NCBI RefSeq assembly: GCF_016592575.1
Contig: NZ_AP017470.1
Location: 124,001 to 188,000 of the forward strand
Length of the DNA stretch: 64,000 bases
Reading direction: 5' to 3'
DNA from: Thermotomaculum hydrothermale
GTDB taxonomy: Bacteria > Acidobacteriota > Holophagae > Thermotomaculales > Thermotomaculaceae
In this document: positions 50,502 to 60,163 of the stretch, piece after piece
Numbering within the stretch: position 1 is the stretch's first letter
Layout: every line of letters starts with the position of its first letter
The notes under the pieces: model-generated
What the model saw: only the letters and a program-made list of their open reading frames with translations
What the model was told of the DNA's origin: nothing
Databases searched by the model: none
Position numbers and translations under genes: made by a program

Positions 50502-51080
50502 GTGGCTGAAAAAAAGTTTGTTGAATTGGTTATAGAATCTCCTTTTATTTTGTTTAAAGGTTTTTTAATGGGGTTTATGGAAGGCACAGGAGAGAAGCCT
50601 GTTTACTTTTTCAGTAAAAAAACAGGAATTAAAACAGAAACCCTTGTTGAAAGCCTTAAAGTGTGGTTTGGTTTTGAAACCCTTGTCCATTTGTGCATAG
50701 AAAAGGATTTCGCAGAAAAACTGAAAAAAGCGCTTGAAAACACCTTTGATAAATTGGGAATGAAAGTTAAAAGCGAAAAGCCTATAAAATCTGCTTCTTT
50801 TGATTTTAAGGTAACCTTTTACCACAAAAGTGACGCTAAAAAATTTGAAGACTTAGTTCACAATCTGCCTGAGGGTGTTGTTTTAGACGAGTTTAAGAAA
50901 GAAGTTGATGTTGACAAAGAGGCAAAAAAAGAGAAGGGAATATATGCAGTTGAGCATGCATATGTTTACAAAGCTGTAGGTGAAATTGTGGGAGATTTTC
51001 AGGGAGTAATAGATGTCTTTTTGAAGATGAAAGATATGCCCCATGTTGAGCTTGAAGAGGTTTACCTGAATTTTGAGTAA
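50502..51080 (+). CDS. Unknown soluble protein with duplicated halves
   Basis: I do not recognise this 192-residue protein. It has no signal peptide or membrane segment. Predicted alternating strands and helices with the halves VELVIESPFILFKGFLMGFMEG and ASFDFKVTFYHKSDAKKFEDLV suggest a ferredoxin-like duplication. The start is GTG, with GGGGG 6 bases upstream. It stands alone between two terminators. Confidence 0.7.
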   Translation: MAEKKFVELVIESPFILFKGFLMGFMEGTGEKPVYFFSKKTGIKTETLVESLKVWFGFETLVHLCIEKDFAEKLKKALENTFDKLGMKVKSEKPIKSASFDFKVTFYHKSDAKKFEDLVHNLPEGVVLDEFKKEVDVDKEAKKEKGIYAVEHAYVYKAVGEIVGDFQGVIDVFLKMKDMPHVELEEVYLNFE

Positions 51081-51207
51081 TGATTTTTATCTGATTTTCT
51101 TAAAAAATTAAAACCTGGAATAATCCTGTTTAAAACTTTTTTGTAAAAAGTTAAATGTTAGGATGTATTTTTTTATTTTTTCCCCTTTTTTTAAAATTTT
51201 TTTTAGT

Positions 51208-51213
51208 TATAAT
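51208..51213 (+). promoter_or_regulatory. -10 box upstream of gdhA
   Basis: TATAAT, 50 bases before the gdhA ATG. No good -35 in the T-rich stretch upstream. The leader between holds a short GCCAT/ATGGC dyad. Confidence 0.4.
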
Positions 51214-51262
51214 TTAATCGCCATGGGAAATGGCCTTATTCTTTTGAGGAGGAGATATAAAA

Positions 51263-52522
51263 ATGTCTGAAACACTAAACCCTTTTAAAATGGCTCAGGC
51301 TCAGTTAGATGAGGCGGCGCGTATAATGAATTTAGATGAGGATATTCACGCAATTTTAAGGGAACCAAGAAGGGAATTCCATGTTTCAATCCCTGTGCGT
51401 ATGGATGACGGGAAATTAAAAGTTTTCAAGGGTTTCAGGGTTCAATATAACGATGCAAGGGGACCATGCAAAGGTGGTATCAGGTTTCACCCTGGAGAAA
51501 CAATTGACACAGTAAGGGCTTTAGCTGCATGGATGACCTGGAAGTGTGCAGTTGTAAACATTCCATTAGGCGGTGGTAAAGGCGGAGTTATTTGTGACCC
51601 AAAAGAGATGTCAATGAAAGAATTAGAACAGCTTTCAAGAAATTATATTCAGGCAATAGGAAGATACATAGGCCCTGAAATTGATGTACCGGCACCTGAT
51701 GTTTATACAAACCCGCAGATTATGGCATGGATGGCTGATGAATACGCTAAAATTAGAGGATACTATGCTCCTGGCGTAATCACAGGTAAACCTGTTGCAA
51801 TTGGTGGTTCATTAGGCAGGGTTGATGCAACCTCAAGGGGAGTGCTTTACACAATCAGAGAGGCTGCAAAGAAAATTGGAATGGAGTTGAAGGGTGCAAC
51901 AGTTGCGATTCAGGGATTTGGTAATGTTGGTTCATATGCTGCAAAATTCCTTGCTGAAGAAGGCTGCAAAGTGGTTGGAATAGCAGACATTGGCGGTGCT
52001 TTCTACAATCCCGAGGGATTTGACATTCCTAAAGCAATGGACTATGTTCTTGAAAACGGAACACTTGAAGGCTTCAACAATGTTGTTAATTGCGAGCAGT
52101 TAACACCTCCTGAAGCAATTCTTGAACTTGATGTAGATATACTTGTTCCTGCCGCTTTAGAAGGCCAGATTACAGAGAAAAACGCAGACAAAGTTAAGGC
52201 AAAACTTCTTGCAGAAGCAGCAAACGGGCCAACAACTCCAGAAGCAGACAAGATTTTGAGAGACAAAGGGGTATTCGTAATCCCTGACTTCCTCTGCAAT
52301 GCAGGTGGAGTTACTGTTTCATACTTTGAACAGGTACAGGGCAACATGAACTTTTTCTGGAGTGAGGAAGAGGTAAGAGAAAGACTTGAAAAGATTATGA
52401 AAAATGCATTCTGGGCTGTTGTTGAAACTGCTGAAAAGTACAATGTTGACAACAGAATGGGTGCATACATTGTTTCAATAGCAAGAGTTGCCGAAGCAAT
52501 GAAACTCAGAGGCTGGGTATAA
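51263..52522 (+). CDS. gdhA: Glutamate dehydrogenase
   Basis: Reversible oxidative deamination of glutamate to 2-oxoglutarate and ammonia; small hexameric family, 419 residues. The substrate domain has GPCKGGIRFHP and PLGGGKGGV with the catalytic lysines, and PAPDVYTN with the catalytic Asp. The cofactor domain has GFGNVG and the strand end IADIGG. NAD or NADP preference cannot be settled. GAGGAGGAG precedes the ATG. Single gene with its own terminator. Confidence 0.96.
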   Translation: MSETLNPFKMAQAQLDEAARIMNLDEDIHAILREPRREFHVSIPVRMDDGKLKVFKGFRVQYNDARGPCKGGIRFHPGETIDTVRALAAWMTWKCAVVNIPLGGGKGGVICDPKEMSMKELEQLSRNYIQAIGRYIGPEIDVPAPDVYTNPQIMAWMADEYAKIRGYYAPGVITGKPVAIGGSLGRVDATSRGVLYTIREAAKKIGMELKGATVAIQGFGNVGSYAAKFLAEEGCKVVGIADIGGAFYNPEGFDIPKAMDYVLENGTLEGFNNVVNCEQLTPPEAILELDVDILVPAALEGQITEKNADKVKAKLLAEAANGPTTPEADKILRDKGVFVIPDFLCNAGGVTVSYFEQVQGNMNFFWSEEEVRERLEKIMKNAFWAVVETAEKYNVDNRMGAYIVSIARVAEAMKLRGWV

Positions 52523-52550
52523 GAAAAAAATCCAGAAAATAAACTTATTC

Positions 52551-52574
52551 AGGGGGCTAACGCCCCCTTTTTTT
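52551..52574 (+). terminator. Terminator of gdhA
   Basis: Stem AGGGGGC/GCCCCCT with a 4-base loop TAAC and a run of seven T. Confidence 0.92.
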
Positions 52575-52649
52575 ATGTCTATTTTTTATGCACGCTAACT
52601 TATTGAAAAATAATAACAAAGATTCAATCCCTCTTTGTTTTGTGAAAAT

Positions 52650-52678
52650 TTGACTACTTCTTTTCCCCTTAATAAAAT
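52650..52678 (+). promoter_or_regulatory. Promoter of the cas operon
   Basis: TTGACT (52650-52655), exact 17-bp spacer, TAAAAT (52673-52678). Start near 52685, 22 bases before the cas6 ATG. Confidence 0.7.
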
Positions 52679-52706
52679 TTAAATATTAAAAGTTGGAGAA
52701 AGTTCT

Positions 52707-53465
52707 ATGAGATTAAAACTTTGCTTTCAATCAGAAAAAAAGATAATTTTAGGTAAGGGTTATCTCTCTCAATTACAGGGTTTAATTTACAATTTGCTTG
52801 ATAAGGCAAGTGCAAACTGGCTTCACCAGGAGGGATTCAAGCATAAAAATCGCTTTTTCAAACTCTTTGTTTACTCGGAAATAATGGAAAAAGGAGAGTT
52901 GAAAGGAAATAACTTTATCTTTCCCCCAAAAATAAGCTTTTACCTTGCATCCCCTATTGATTGGATACTTGAGCAAATTGTAAAAAACTCAGTATTTACT
53001 GATGAATTTCAATTAGGCAATAACACTTTACAGCTATGTGAACTTCAAACAATAAAAAGTAAAAACATAGATGGAGAAAAGCTGAAGGTAAGGGTTAGAA
53101 CCCTATCCCCGGTTGAGGTGCACTCAACATTTATTAGCCCTGAAGGAAACAAAAAAACAATTTACTATCCCCCGATAGACAATGAGTTTTCAAAATACAT
53201 TAATTTAAATTTAAGAAAAAAATGGGAAATATTAAACGAAAAAGAATGCCCATACAATATTTCAATCAAACCTGTAAATTTTTCAAAATGCAAAGTAAGA
53301 AGAATAAATGTTAAAGGCACATCAATAACTGGCTGGAAGGGCCATTTCTTTCTTGAAGGGGATACCCCGTTAATCAACCTTGCCTTTGACACTGGCCTTG
53401 GCACAAGAAACAGCCTCGGCTTCGGCTTTATTGAGGAGGTGAGAAATGATAGAAGCAATTCATAA
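52707..53465 (+). CDS. cas6: CRISPR RNA endonuclease Cas6
   Basis: Cuts the CRISPR precursor RNA within each repeat to make crRNAs. Two ferredoxin-like folds. H40 or H46 (NWLHQEGFKHKNR) is the likely catalytic histidine. The C-terminal Gly-rich loop DTGLGTRNSLGFGF is the family signature. 252 residues. TTGGAG precedes the ATG. Base composition (40 per cent G+C in sampled rows) is like the host genome and unlike the next four cas genes. The last 20 bases overlap the Cas8b-like fragment. Confidence 0.93.
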   Translation: MRLKLCFQSEKKIILGKGYLSQLQGLIYNLLDKASANWLHQEGFKHKNRFFKLFVYSEIMEKGELKGNNFIFPPKISFYLASPIDWILEQIVKNSVFTDEFQLGNNTLQLCELQTIKSKNIDGEKLKVRVRTLSPVEVHSTFISPEGNKKTIYYPPIDNEFSKYINLNLRKKWEILNEKECPYNISIKPVNFSKCKVRRINVKGTSITGWKGHFFLEGDTPLINLAFDTGLGTRNSLGFGFIEEVRNDRSNS

Positions 53466-53619
53466 AATTGGTCTAATTCAAGAAAAAAAAGATTTTTTAG
53501 AAGAATTTATTGAAGAAATTGGAAATAATTACAAAAATGTATTTAAAATTGTCATAAATATCTCCGATGAAAAATTATTGATTAAATTTCAAAGATGTTT
53601 TAGAGTATTAGTAATATAA
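53446..53619 (+). pseudogene. Truncated Cas8b N-terminus-like fragment
   Basis: A 57-codon frame starting MIEAIHKIGLI and running through a region like the first strands of Cas8b (NVFKIVINISDEKL), then stopping. The intact Cas8b that follows starts MIKGILEIGNL, sharing the M-I-x-x-I-x-x-I-G pattern. A strong ribosome site (GGAGGTG) precedes the fragment's ATG within the end of cas6, better than the one before intact cas8b. I read it as the leftover start of an earlier or duplicated cas8b. It could instead be a small functional protein. Confidence 0.6.
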
Positions 53620-53638
53620 ATAAACAAAGGATTTTTAA

Positions 53639-55519
53639 ATGATTAAGGGAATTTTAGAAATAGGAAATTTAAATAAAAATAAACAAGTTTCAGAAGTTGC
53701 CACGGATATTCCAAAGAGAAAGGAAAATATTATCTATAAAATTGGGAAAATTAATTTTAATTTGAATAAAGACATAATTGAAATTGATTTAATTGAAAGC
53801 TATGGACCTGGAAAAGAAGAGGTTTACAAATTTGTTCAACTCAAATTAAGTGGAAGACAAAATCAATTTTTTGCAACATTTAAGGATTTAAAAAGATTTG
53901 TTGGAGAGTCTGGGAAAAAATATTCTATATGGCTTTCAATAGAAAATGAACTTGATGATTTATATCAAAAAATAAATGAAAAACCTATGAAAGAAGAAAT
54001 AGAAAATTTTTTGATTACTTTGAAAAAAATAAAAGAAAATTTTTATGAAGATTATTTGCTTGATTTTTCTAAAATTGAAGGTTTTAAAGGTCAAAATTCA
54101 TCTGATTTTAAAAAATTTATTAAAAATAAACTTGGGAAAAATGAAGATGTTATTTTCTGGACAATTTTAATTAATGAAGAGAAATTAGTTGATAAAACTT
54201 TTTATAACGAGCTTTTAAAGAAAAAAATTATAGATGATAAAAAGAAAATAGGACATATAACCTGTTCTTTTTGCAATAAAAAGGCAGATGAATATTTTGA
54301 CGATTTTGCGAGACTTCCTATTAAATTTTTTATAAATGATAAAGTTGGTTTTTCACAAAATTTGTCGAACAGATGGGAAGGGAATTTTGTTCTTTGCAAA
54401 GATTGTTATTTGTCTCTTTTTTCAGGAGAAAAATTTATTTTAAATAATTTTAATCAAAGAGTTGGAGCAGTTTCATTTTTAATAATCCCAGAATTTATAG
54501 CAAAAATCCCTTTTAATCAGGAAAAAGTCAGGGAATGGTCAGAACTAACAAATAATGTTTATAATCCATTTTATTTTTTTGAAAAAGAAAAATTAAAAGA
54601 TTTATTAGAAAGATATAAAAAACATAAATATTTAACTTATTTTTTACTTAATTATGTTTTTTATCAGCAAAATAACCAGCAGTTTAAAATATTTACCGTT
54701 GTAAAGGACATTCCAAGAAATAGATTGGATGAAATTAGAGAAAAATTTATAGAATATAAAGAAAACATATTTACGAAGTTTCCAAATCTTTACTCTTTTA
54801 GGTTAAACTCAATGGCAGAAATATATTGGATTATTCCATTGAGATTTTCTAAGGTTGATAATAAGATTATTGATACTCCCAAAATAACAAATCTATTTGC
54901 TTCTATTTTAGAAGGAAGAAAAATAAATTCTTCTTTTTTAGTTCATGAATTTTGGATTGGTTTAAAAGCAAAATACTATAAAAATAAAAGCTATCATAAT
55001 GTAAAAAATTCAGAAAACACAGAAAAAGAAATGAATGAATATATTCTAAAAACTCATCAGCTTATTTTTTTACTAAGGAAATTAAATCTTTTAAATGGAG
55101 GTACAAAAATGCATATTGAAGAAATAAATGAGGAATTTGAAAAATATATTCAAGAAGCAGGCTTTAATGAAAGGCAAATATCTCTTTTTTTGTTGGGGAC
55201 ATTAATCGGGGATATAGGAACAAAACAAGCAAAATATGGAAGTAAACCAATTTTAAATAAAATAAACTTTCAGGGAATGTCTTTAGAGAAACTTCAAATT
55301 TTGTTTAATGAGGTATATCAAAAACTTCAGCAAGAAAAACTTCTTTATCCCGATGTAGAAATAATTTATGAAAAAGCCAAAGAACTTTTTGATAAACATT
55401 TAAAAGATTGGGGCCTGAAACCCTATGAAAATGTTTACTATATCCTTTCTGGATTTTCATTTAAAACAAAATTAAATATTGAAAAAGCTAAAGAAAAAAA
55501 AGGAGGATATCTAAAATGA
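53639..55519 (+). CDS. cas8b: Cas8b (TM1802/Csh1) large subunit of type I-B Cascade
   Basis: Large subunit of the interference complex, which recognises the PAM and the target. 626 residues, with a zinc-binding pair of CxxC motifs, C209/C212 (TCSFCNKK) and C253/C256 (LCKDCYLS), typical of the TM1802 group. The C-terminal part contains the helical bundle often also made as a separate small subunit (NEEFEKYIQEAGFNERQISLFLLGTLIGDI region). Very AT-rich: a sampled 60-base row at 54601 has six G or C. AAAGGA precedes the ATG. Its stop overlaps cas7 as ATGA. Confidence 0.9.
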   Translation: MIKGILEIGNLNKNKQVSEVATDIPKRKENIIYKIGKINFNLNKDIIEIDLIESYGPGKEEVYKFVQLKLSGRQNQFFATFKDLKRFVGESGKKYSIWLSIENELDDLYQKINEKPMKEEIENFLITLKKIKENFYEDYLLDFSKIEGFKGQNSSDFKKFIKNKLGKNEDVIFWTILINEEKLVDKTFYNELLKKKIIDDKKKIGHITCSFCNKKADEYFDDFARLPIKFFINDKVGFSQNLSNRWEGNFVLCKDCYLSLFSGEKFILNNFNQRVGAVSFLIIPEFIAKIPFNQEKVREWSELTNNVYNPFYFFEKEKLKDLLERYKKHKYLTYFLLNYVFYQQNNQQFKIFTVVKDIPRNRLDEIREKFIEYKENIFTKFPNLYSFRLNSMAEIYWIIPLRFSKVDNKIIDTPKITNLFASILEGRKINSSFLVHEFWIGLKAKYYKNKSYHNVKNSENTEKEMNEYILKTHQLIFLLRKLNLLNGGTKMHIEEINEEFEKYIQEAGFNERQISLFLLGTLIGDIGTKQAKYGSKPILNKINFQGMSLEKLQILFNEVYQKLQQEKLLYPDVEIIYEKAKELFDKHLKDWGLKPYENVYYILSGFSFKTKLNIEKAKEKKGGYLK

Positions 55520-56556
55520 ACAATGAAGTTTTAAACAGTGAAATTTTATTTATTTATGATTGTAAAGGGTGTAATCCAAATGGTGATCCTGATAATGAAA
55601 ACAAACCAAGAATGGATTTACTTAAAGAAAAAGTTTTAGTAAGCGATGTTAGGTTAAAAAGATATATAAGAGACTTTTTCCAAAACATTAAAGAAAAACC
55701 AATATTTGTTTCAAAGGTAGATGATAAAACTGTAGATGCTACTGATAGGTTTGCCTATTTTATTGCAGAATTGTTACTTAATGATGAAAAATATAAAGAT
55801 AAACTTAAAAAACTAACAAAAGAAAATAAAATATCAAGAGATGAACTTGTAAATTTAATAAAAGGAAATGATAAAGAAAATGATAAAAAAAATAAAAAAA
55901 ATCATTGGGATTTAATTGATATAGATGATTTTTTAAATTATTTTATAGATGTAAGATTATTTGGAGTTACTCTTCCCATAAAAGATGCAAAAAGAGGCTC
56001 ATCAATAACTTTTACAGGTCCTGTTCAATTTAACTGGGGATATACGCTTAACAAAACAGAACTTATAGAATCTCCATCCATTACTTCTCACTTTGCAGGG
56101 AGAATAAAAGGTGAAGGGGAAGAAGGTGGGGCAATTGGAAAAGACTGGAAAATATACTATGGGGTTATTTCTTTTTACGGAAGAGTCAGTGGAAATAGTG
56201 CAAAAAGAACAAATCTAACTAATGAAGATATAAAATTATTAGATGAAGCTATCTGGAAATCAATAATAACTGAAACAAATACAAGAACAAAAATCGGGCA
56301 ACATCCTTTGTTTTATTTAAGAGTAGAGTTTAACGACAAAGAAACATATATAGGAGATTTAAGAAGATATATCGATATAGACAAAAAAGAAGGGTTAAGA
56401 GATATTGTGGATTTTAAATTAAATATTGGAAAACTTGTAGAAAAGTTTAAAAATTTTGAAATCAAAAAAATTGTTTTTAAGAAAAGCGATGATGTCAGCA
56501 TAGAAGAAATAGAAACTCTTAAAAAAGAGTTCCAAAACAAAATTGAGGAATTGTAA
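55516..56556 (+). CDS. cas7: Cas7 (Csh2) backbone subunit
   Basis: Backbone of the type I-B complex, binding the crRNA along the spacer. The family motif NPNGDPDNENKPRMD begins near residue 20; ITSHFAGRIKGEGEEGG and KRGSSITFTGPVQFNWGY are further Csh2 features. 346 residues. AGGAGG precedes the ATG. The stop overlaps cas5 as TAATG. Confidence 0.94.
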   Translation: MNNEVLNSEILFIYDCKGCNPNGDPDNENKPRMDLLKEKVLVSDVRLKRYIRDFFQNIKEKPIFVSKVDDKTVDATDRFAYFIAELLLNDEKYKDKLKKLTKENKISRDELVNLIKGNDKENDKKNKKNHWDLIDIDDFLNYFIDVRLFGVTLPIKDAKRGSSITFTGPVQFNWGYTLNKTELIESPSITSHFAGRIKGEGEEGGAIGKDWKIYYGVISFYGRVSGNSAKRTNLTNEDIKLLDEAIWKSIITETNTRTKIGQHPLFYLRVEFNDKETYIGDLRRYIDIDKKEGLRDIVDFKLNIGKLVEKFKNFEIKKIVFKKSDDVSIEEIETLKKEFQNKIEEL

Positions 56557-57317
56557 TGGAGCAAAAAAGAGCTCTTGTATTTGATATAACAGGTGAGCTT
56601 GCACATTTCAGGGCATATTATACAAACTCTTCATCAATAAGTTATGGATTTCCACCAAGAACTGTAATTGTTGGAATTATTGCTTCTATTTTAGGTTTTG
56701 AAAGGGATAGCTACTATGAAAAGTTGTCTCCAGAAAATTGCAATGTTTCAGTTTCCATTCTAAATCCTATTAAGAAATATATTCAATCAATAAATTATGT
56801 AAGGACAAAACCAGATGAGGATAATTTTAAATCGTTTAATAATGCTGTTCAATCATATCTTGAAGGAAAAATAAATACTTATCCTGTTTCAATTGAATTT
56901 GTACTCCCAGAAGATGATTTGATAAAATACAGAATATATTTTACAAGCAAAAATGAAATATATAAGAAGTTAAAAACCAAATTAGAAGAAAATAAAACTT
57001 ATTATCCAATTTATCTTGGAATTACAGAGCTTCTTGCAGATGTTGATTATATAGGAGAATTTCATATCGAAAAACCAATTGAAAACAAGGGAATAAAATC
57101 AGTAATACCAGAAAAGATTTTCCCAGATATTGAGTTTAAAGAAAACCTGTCATTGATAGTTGAAAAAATGCCATTTAATTTTGAAATTGAAAACGGATTT
57201 AGAAAAATATCTGCCGTCAAAAAATTTATTTATGAAAAAAATGCAAAAGAAATTCCAATCAAAAACCTAAATGAAGCTATATCTATAAATGGAGAGAATA
57301 TTATATGGATAGAATAG
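56556..57317 (+). CDS. cas5: Cas5 (Cas5h) subunit
   Basis: Caps the 5' handle of the crRNA in the complex. The N-terminal RAMP region has ITGELAHFRAYYTNSSSISY and the motif GFPPRTVIVGIIASILG, characteristic of type I-B Cas5h. 253 residues. Coupled to cas7 (TAATG) and overlapping cas3 by 13 bases. Confidence 0.93.
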   Translation: MEQKRALVFDITGELAHFRAYYTNSSSISYGFPPRTVIVGIIASILGFERDSYYEKLSPENCNVSVSILNPIKKYIQSINYVRTKPDEDNFKSFNNAVQSYLEGKINTYPVSIEFVLPEDDLIKYRIYFTSKNEIYKKLKTKLEENKTYYPIYLGITELLADVDYIGEFHIEKPIENKGIKSVIPEKIFPDIEFKENLSLIVEKMPFNFEIENGFRKISAVKKFIYEKNAKEIPIKNLNEAISINGENIIWIE

Positions 57318-59641
57318 TGTTTTATTCACATAGAGATCCACTTGTTAAACTGAAAGATCATTTAAGAGATGTTTCCGCGAGAGCGAAAAAGATATACAAA
57401 AGTCAAAAAGATTTTGTAAAGCTTCAGATAAATCAAAAAATTATCGAAAATGTGTGCGTAGCTCACGATTTTGGGAAATATACAACTTTTTTTCAAAACT
57501 ATATTATAAAAAAAATTCGAGATAAAAAAAATAGACATTTTCACGGATTTATATCTGCTCTTTTTGGTGCTTGGCTTTGTAAAAATAAAGATTATATACC
57601 ATTAATAGCCTACTTTGTAATAAAACATCACCACGGAGATTTAAGGAATTTTGAAGATGATTTAAATGAAGGAAAAAATGTTGAAAATTTTCAAATTTTT
57701 AAAGAGCAGATAAAGGATATAAGAAAGAATCAAAAAATTATAGAAAAAGAGTATGGTTTTAGTATTGAAGAATTTTTAAATGAATATGAAAATGTTTTTA
57801 AAACATTACAAGATTTAAGCTTTAAACTTTTTGAGTGTGAAAATCAAGAAACAAGGATAGAAGTTTATTTTACTATTTTATATCTTTATTCTCTTCTTAT
57901 AGATAGTGATAAAAAATCTGCTGCAAAAGTTGATGAATTTAAAAGAAAAAGTATTCCAAAAGATATTTTAGAAAGATACAGAAAGATAAAAAATTGGGAC
58001 AATCCAGAAAAAAGAATTGATAAACTGAGAAATAAGCTTTATTATGAAATAAAGAGAAAAATAGAAAACCTTAAAGAGATTCCAAATATCTCAACAATAA
58101 CCGCCCCTACTGGTCTTGGAAAAACATTTTTAAATTTAGAGGTAGCGTTAAATTATAGAGATAAATTAAAACAAAAACCAAGAATCATTTATAGTCTGCC
58201 ATTTGTCTCTATTATAGACCAGACATATAAATTTTACGACGAAATATTAACAAGAACTTTGAGAAAAGAATATTTAAATAATCAGAATGTTTATTTATTA
58301 CAACATCACCATTTAGCAGATACAAAATATAAAGGCGAAAGAGAAGAAAAGCCAGTAAGCGAATCGCTGCTTTTAACTGAAAGCTGGGATAGTGAGATTA
58401 TATTAACAACATTTGTTCAATTTTTGCATTCTGTAATTGCGTTTAAAAATTCTTTTTTAAAAAAATTTCATAATATTGCAGGTTCAATAATTATTTTAGA
58501 TGAAGTTCAGGCTGTTGATATTGGATATTGGAAGGCAATAGGAATAGTCTTAAAAAAGTTATCAGAGCTTTTAGGCTGTAAAATAATTTTTTCGACAGCT
58601 ACAAAACCTTTAATTATAGATGAGTATATAGAAATGGTGGAAAATCAAGATGAATATTTTAAATCACCAGTATTAAAAAGAACTAAATTAATTCCAAAAA
58701 TAGAAGAAACTAAAACAATAGATGAATTTACAGATTACTTTTTAAAAAATTTGGATAATACCATTAATTCATATCTTGTTGTTTTTAACACAATAAAATC
58801 ATCAATTGAATTTTTTGAAAAAATTAAAAATTTAAACAAAAAAAATTATATAATTTGTTACCTTTCCACAAACATAATCCCTTTACAAAGAAAAGTAAGA
58901 ATAAAAAAAATTTCTAATATGCTAAAACGAAATGAAAAATTAATTGTTGTTTCAACACAGGTTATAGAAGCAGGAGTTGATCTTGATTTTCAAAAAGTTT
59001 ATAGAGATATGGCCCCTTTAGATTCCATAATTCAAGTAGCTGGAAGATGTAATAGGAATAATAAAATAGAGCTTGGAGATGTGGAAATACATAGACTTTA
59101 TGATCTAAATATGAATAGGGAATTTTCAAAAATGATATATGGAAGCACAACTTTAAGTTTGAGTGGTAAAATTTTGCGAAATGAATATACAGAAGATAAT
59201 TATATAAATTTAATAAATAAATATTTCTCAGGAATACAAAAAAATGAAAGTTTTGAAAAATCTGACAGAGTTTTAAAGGGTATTGAAAAGTTAAAATTTT
59301 ATGGAGAAAATAACTGCATAGCAAATGATTTTAAAGTTATAGAAGAACTTCCAATATATCAGGATTTGTTTATTGAAATTAACAACACTGCCAAAAGAAT
59401 ATATGAAAAATTTGAAAAAGAAATCATAGAAGAAAAAGACTTTATTAAACGACTTGAAAATTACCATAAATTAAAAGTAAAATTTAAGAAGTATATAATT
59501 TCTGTCCCTAAGGATTTTTTAAAATATGCAATTAATATTGAAATTTTTCCAAAAATTCCACTTGAAAATTTAGAAGATTATTATGATAAGGATGGATATG
59601 GATTTAAAAGAACTAAAGAAGAAGATGTGTTAATATGGTAA
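57305..59641 (+). CDS. cas3: Cas3 nuclease-helicase
   Basis: Unwinds and degrades DNA marked by the Cascade complex. The N-terminal HD nuclease has H19, H54-D55 (VAHDFGKY) and the histidine run near 108-110. The superfamily 2 helicase has Walker A APTGLGKT (267-274), D399-E400-V-Q402 as motif II, STATKP as motif III and QVAGRCNR as motif VI. 778 residues; single HD-helicase fusion as expected. Sampled row 58801 has five G or C in 60 bases. Confidence 0.95.
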   Translation: MDRIVFYSHRDPLVKLKDHLRDVSARAKKIYKSQKDFVKLQINQKIIENVCVAHDFGKYTTFFQNYIIKKIRDKKNRHFHGFISALFGAWLCKNKDYIPLIAYFVIKHHHGDLRNFEDDLNEGKNVENFQIFKEQIKDIRKNQKIIEKEYGFSIEEFLNEYENVFKTLQDLSFKLFECENQETRIEVYFTILYLYSLLIDSDKKSAAKVDEFKRKSIPKDILERYRKIKNWDNPEKRIDKLRNKLYYEIKRKIENLKEIPNISTITAPTGLGKTFLNLEVALNYRDKLKQKPRIIYSLPFVSIIDQTYKFYDEILTRTLRKEYLNNQNVYLLQHHHLADTKYKGEREEKPVSESLLLTESWDSEIILTTFVQFLHSVIAFKNSFLKKFHNIAGSIIILDEVQAVDIGYWKAIGIVLKKLSELLGCKIIFSTATKPLIIDEYIEMVENQDEYFKSPVLKRTKLIPKIEETKTIDEFTDYFLKNLDNTINSYLVVFNTIKSSIEFFEKIKNLNKKNYIICYLSTNIIPLQRKVRIKKISNMLKRNEKLIVVSTQVIEAGVDLDFQKVYRDMAPLDSIIQVAGRCNRNNKIELGDVEIHRLYDLNMNREFSKMIYGSTTLSLSGKILRNEYTEDNYINLINKYFSGIQKNESFEKSDRVLKGIEKLKFYGENNCIANDFKVIEELPIYQDLFIEINNTAKRIYEKFEKEIIEEKDFIKRLENYHKLKVKFKKYIISVPKDFLKYAINIEIFPKIPLENLEDYYDKDGYGFKRTKEEDVLIW

Positions 59642-59658
59642 TTTTTTTGTATTGAAAA

Positions 59659-60162
59659 ATGAACAAAATAGTTCCTCCTTCAATTTTTAATGCCTTTAAT
59701 ATATGTCCGAGGCAGGCGTGGTTAATGAGCAGGCAATTAACAGCAGATCAGTCAAATGAATTTCTTGAAATAGGAAGATTGATTGATGAATCAACTTTTT
59801 CAAAGGAGAAGAAAAAAATTTTTATTCCAGACTTAAATGCAATGATTGATTTAATCTTAAAAGAGGATGGCATTTTATTTGTTGCTGAGATAAAAAAATC
59901 AGTTAAAACACTAAATTCAGGCATACTGCAATTGAAATACTATTTATATTTATTAGAAAAGAAAAAAGTTAAGGCCAATGGTGTAATAAAAATTCCAAGA
60001 GAAAAAAAGAGTGTAATTGTTGAGTTAAATAATGATGATAGGAAATTTATTGAAGAACAATTGGTTAAATTAAATGAAATAATTAAATCAGAAAAGCCGC
60101 CTAAGGCAAAGAAAATAAAATTTTGTTCTAAATGTGCACATTTTGATTTTTGCTGGAGTTAG
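59659..60162 (+). CDS. cas4: Cas4 exonuclease
   Basis: Iron-sulfur RecB-family nuclease that trims prespacers and helps select the PAM. The four cluster cysteines are C16 (ICPRQAW), C156, C159 and C165 (CSKCAHFDFC). The nuclease core shows D in IDLIL and the ExK pair in FVAEIKKS. 167 residues. Composition returns to the host-like value after the AT-rich effector block. The stop is one base before the cas1 ATG. Confidence 0.94.
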   Translation: MNKIVPPSIFNAFNICPRQAWLMSRQLTADQSNEFLEIGRLIDESTFSKEKKKIFIPDLNAMIDLILKEDGILFVAEIKKSVKTLNSGILQLKYYLYLLEKKKVKANGVIKIPREKKSVIVELNNDDRKFIEEQLVKLNEIIKSEKPPKAKKIKFCSKCAHFDFCWS

Positions 60163-60163
60163 T

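Noticed and set aside
51134-51152. 8-bp dyad AACTTTTT/AAAAAGTT before gdhA as a terminator
   Set aside because: Pure A/T plus one pair, without a following T run; weak support.
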